Assembly: GCA_025362915.1 (NCBI GenBank)
Contig: JANYEU010000257.1
Span: forward strand, 1-6,906
DNA from: Chitinophagaceae bacterium
GTDB taxonomy: Bacteria; Bacteroidota; Bacteroidia; Chitinophagales; Chitinophagaceae
Length of the DNA stretch: 6,906 bases
Reading direction: 5' to 3'
Under the pieces are notes generated by a model that saw nothing but the letters and a program-made list of their open reading frames with translations, did not search any database and had not been told where the DNA came from. The position numbers were made by a program, and so were the translations under genes. Position 1 is the stretch's first letter. Every line of letters starts with the position of its first letter. This document shows positions 6,698-6,906 of the stretch, piece after piece.

Positions 6698-6906
6698 ATG
6701 CTTGTCAATTTACCTAGTTCTACTAAGTTATCATTAGTTAAAAAATCGTTTTCGTTTCTGATACTATTTTCTCTATTCCTTATTACAGGTAATTTATCTG
6801 CGCAGCAATTGGCTTTTCCAGGTGCGGAAGGTTATGGCAAATATTCTTTAGGTGGAAGAGGCGGCAAAGTATATGAAGTAACCACATTGGCCGATGATGG
6901 CCCCGG
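6698..6906 (+). CDS. Secreted pectate lyase-like protein, polysaccharide lyase family 1 type, N-terminal part only
   Basis: The first 69 codons of an open frame run to the right edge. Residues 1-35 form a signal peptide: basic KLSLVKK, a Phe/Leu-rich core and an LSA site before Gln36. The mature protein opens with FPGAEGYGKYSLGGRGGKVY followed by EVTTLADDGPG. This AEG-G-GGRGG-VY-VT-L-D-GPG block is the hallmark entry into the right-handed beta-helix of secreted PL1 pectate lyases and related pectin lyases of Bacteroidota. Such enzymes cut homogalacturonan by beta-elimination. The calcium-binding and catalytic residues lie beyond the window, so activity cannot be checked. The ATG at 6698 is the only Met in the leader; no Shine-Dalgarno sequence is present. 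It is separated from dnaK by a terminator and has its own promoter-like box, so it is likely expressed independently. A PL9 or other beta-helix protein is a less likely reading. Confidence 0.82.
   Translation, partial: MLVNLPSSTKLSLVKKSFSFLILFSLFLITGNLSAQQLAFPGAEGYGKYSLGGRGGKVYEVTTLADDGP

Overview
The window looks like chromosomal DNA from a member of the Bacteroidota. Four signs point there. The large secreted enzyme on the minus strand ends in a type IX secretion (Por) C-terminal sorting domain. No gene start has a clear Shine-Dalgarno sequence. Boxes matching the Bacteroidota -7 promoter element TAnnTTTG lie in front of two genes. The DnaK protein is of ordinary Bacteroidota type. The Fn3-like module before the sorting domain resembles those common in Chitinophagales and Sphingobacteriales, but the family cannot be fixed from sequence reading alone.

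Layout. Positions 1-1268 (minus strand, running off the left edge) encode a secreted SGNH-type carbohydrate esterase of the sialate O-acetylesterase family. Positions 1299-3806 (minus) encode a multidomain family PL4 rhamnogalacturonan lyase. It lies 30 bp upstream of the esterase on the same strand, so the two probably form an operon. Positions 3930-4139 (minus) encode a 69-residue two-helix membrane protein of PLDc_N type. Positions 4140-4522 are an AT-rich intergenic region with a four-copy 21-bp tandem repeat. Positions 4523-6424 (plus) hold dnaK, followed at once by a rho-independent terminator, so dnaK is followed by no cotranscribed grpE or dnaJ. Positions 6425-6697 are intergenic, with a degenerate interspersed-type repeat, a TACATTTG -7 box and a perfect 9-bp inverted repeat overlapping that box. 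At 6698 a gene begins for a secreted family PL1 pectate lyase-like protein that runs off the right edge.

How the genes work together. The esterase, the PL4 lyase and the PL1-like lyase all fit breakdown of pectin: PL1 for homogalacturonan, PL4 for the rhamnogalacturonan I backbone, and the esterase for removal of acetyl groups that would block the lyases. The housekeeping chaperone gene dnaK and the small membrane-protein gene sit in the middle of this set. No SusC/SusD pair, regulator or transporter is visible here. If this is a polysaccharide utilisation locus, the rest lies outside the window. I found no CRISPR, tRNA, rRNA, insertion sequence or phage feature. No clearly undescribed system is visible; the most unusual items are regulatory-looking repeats.
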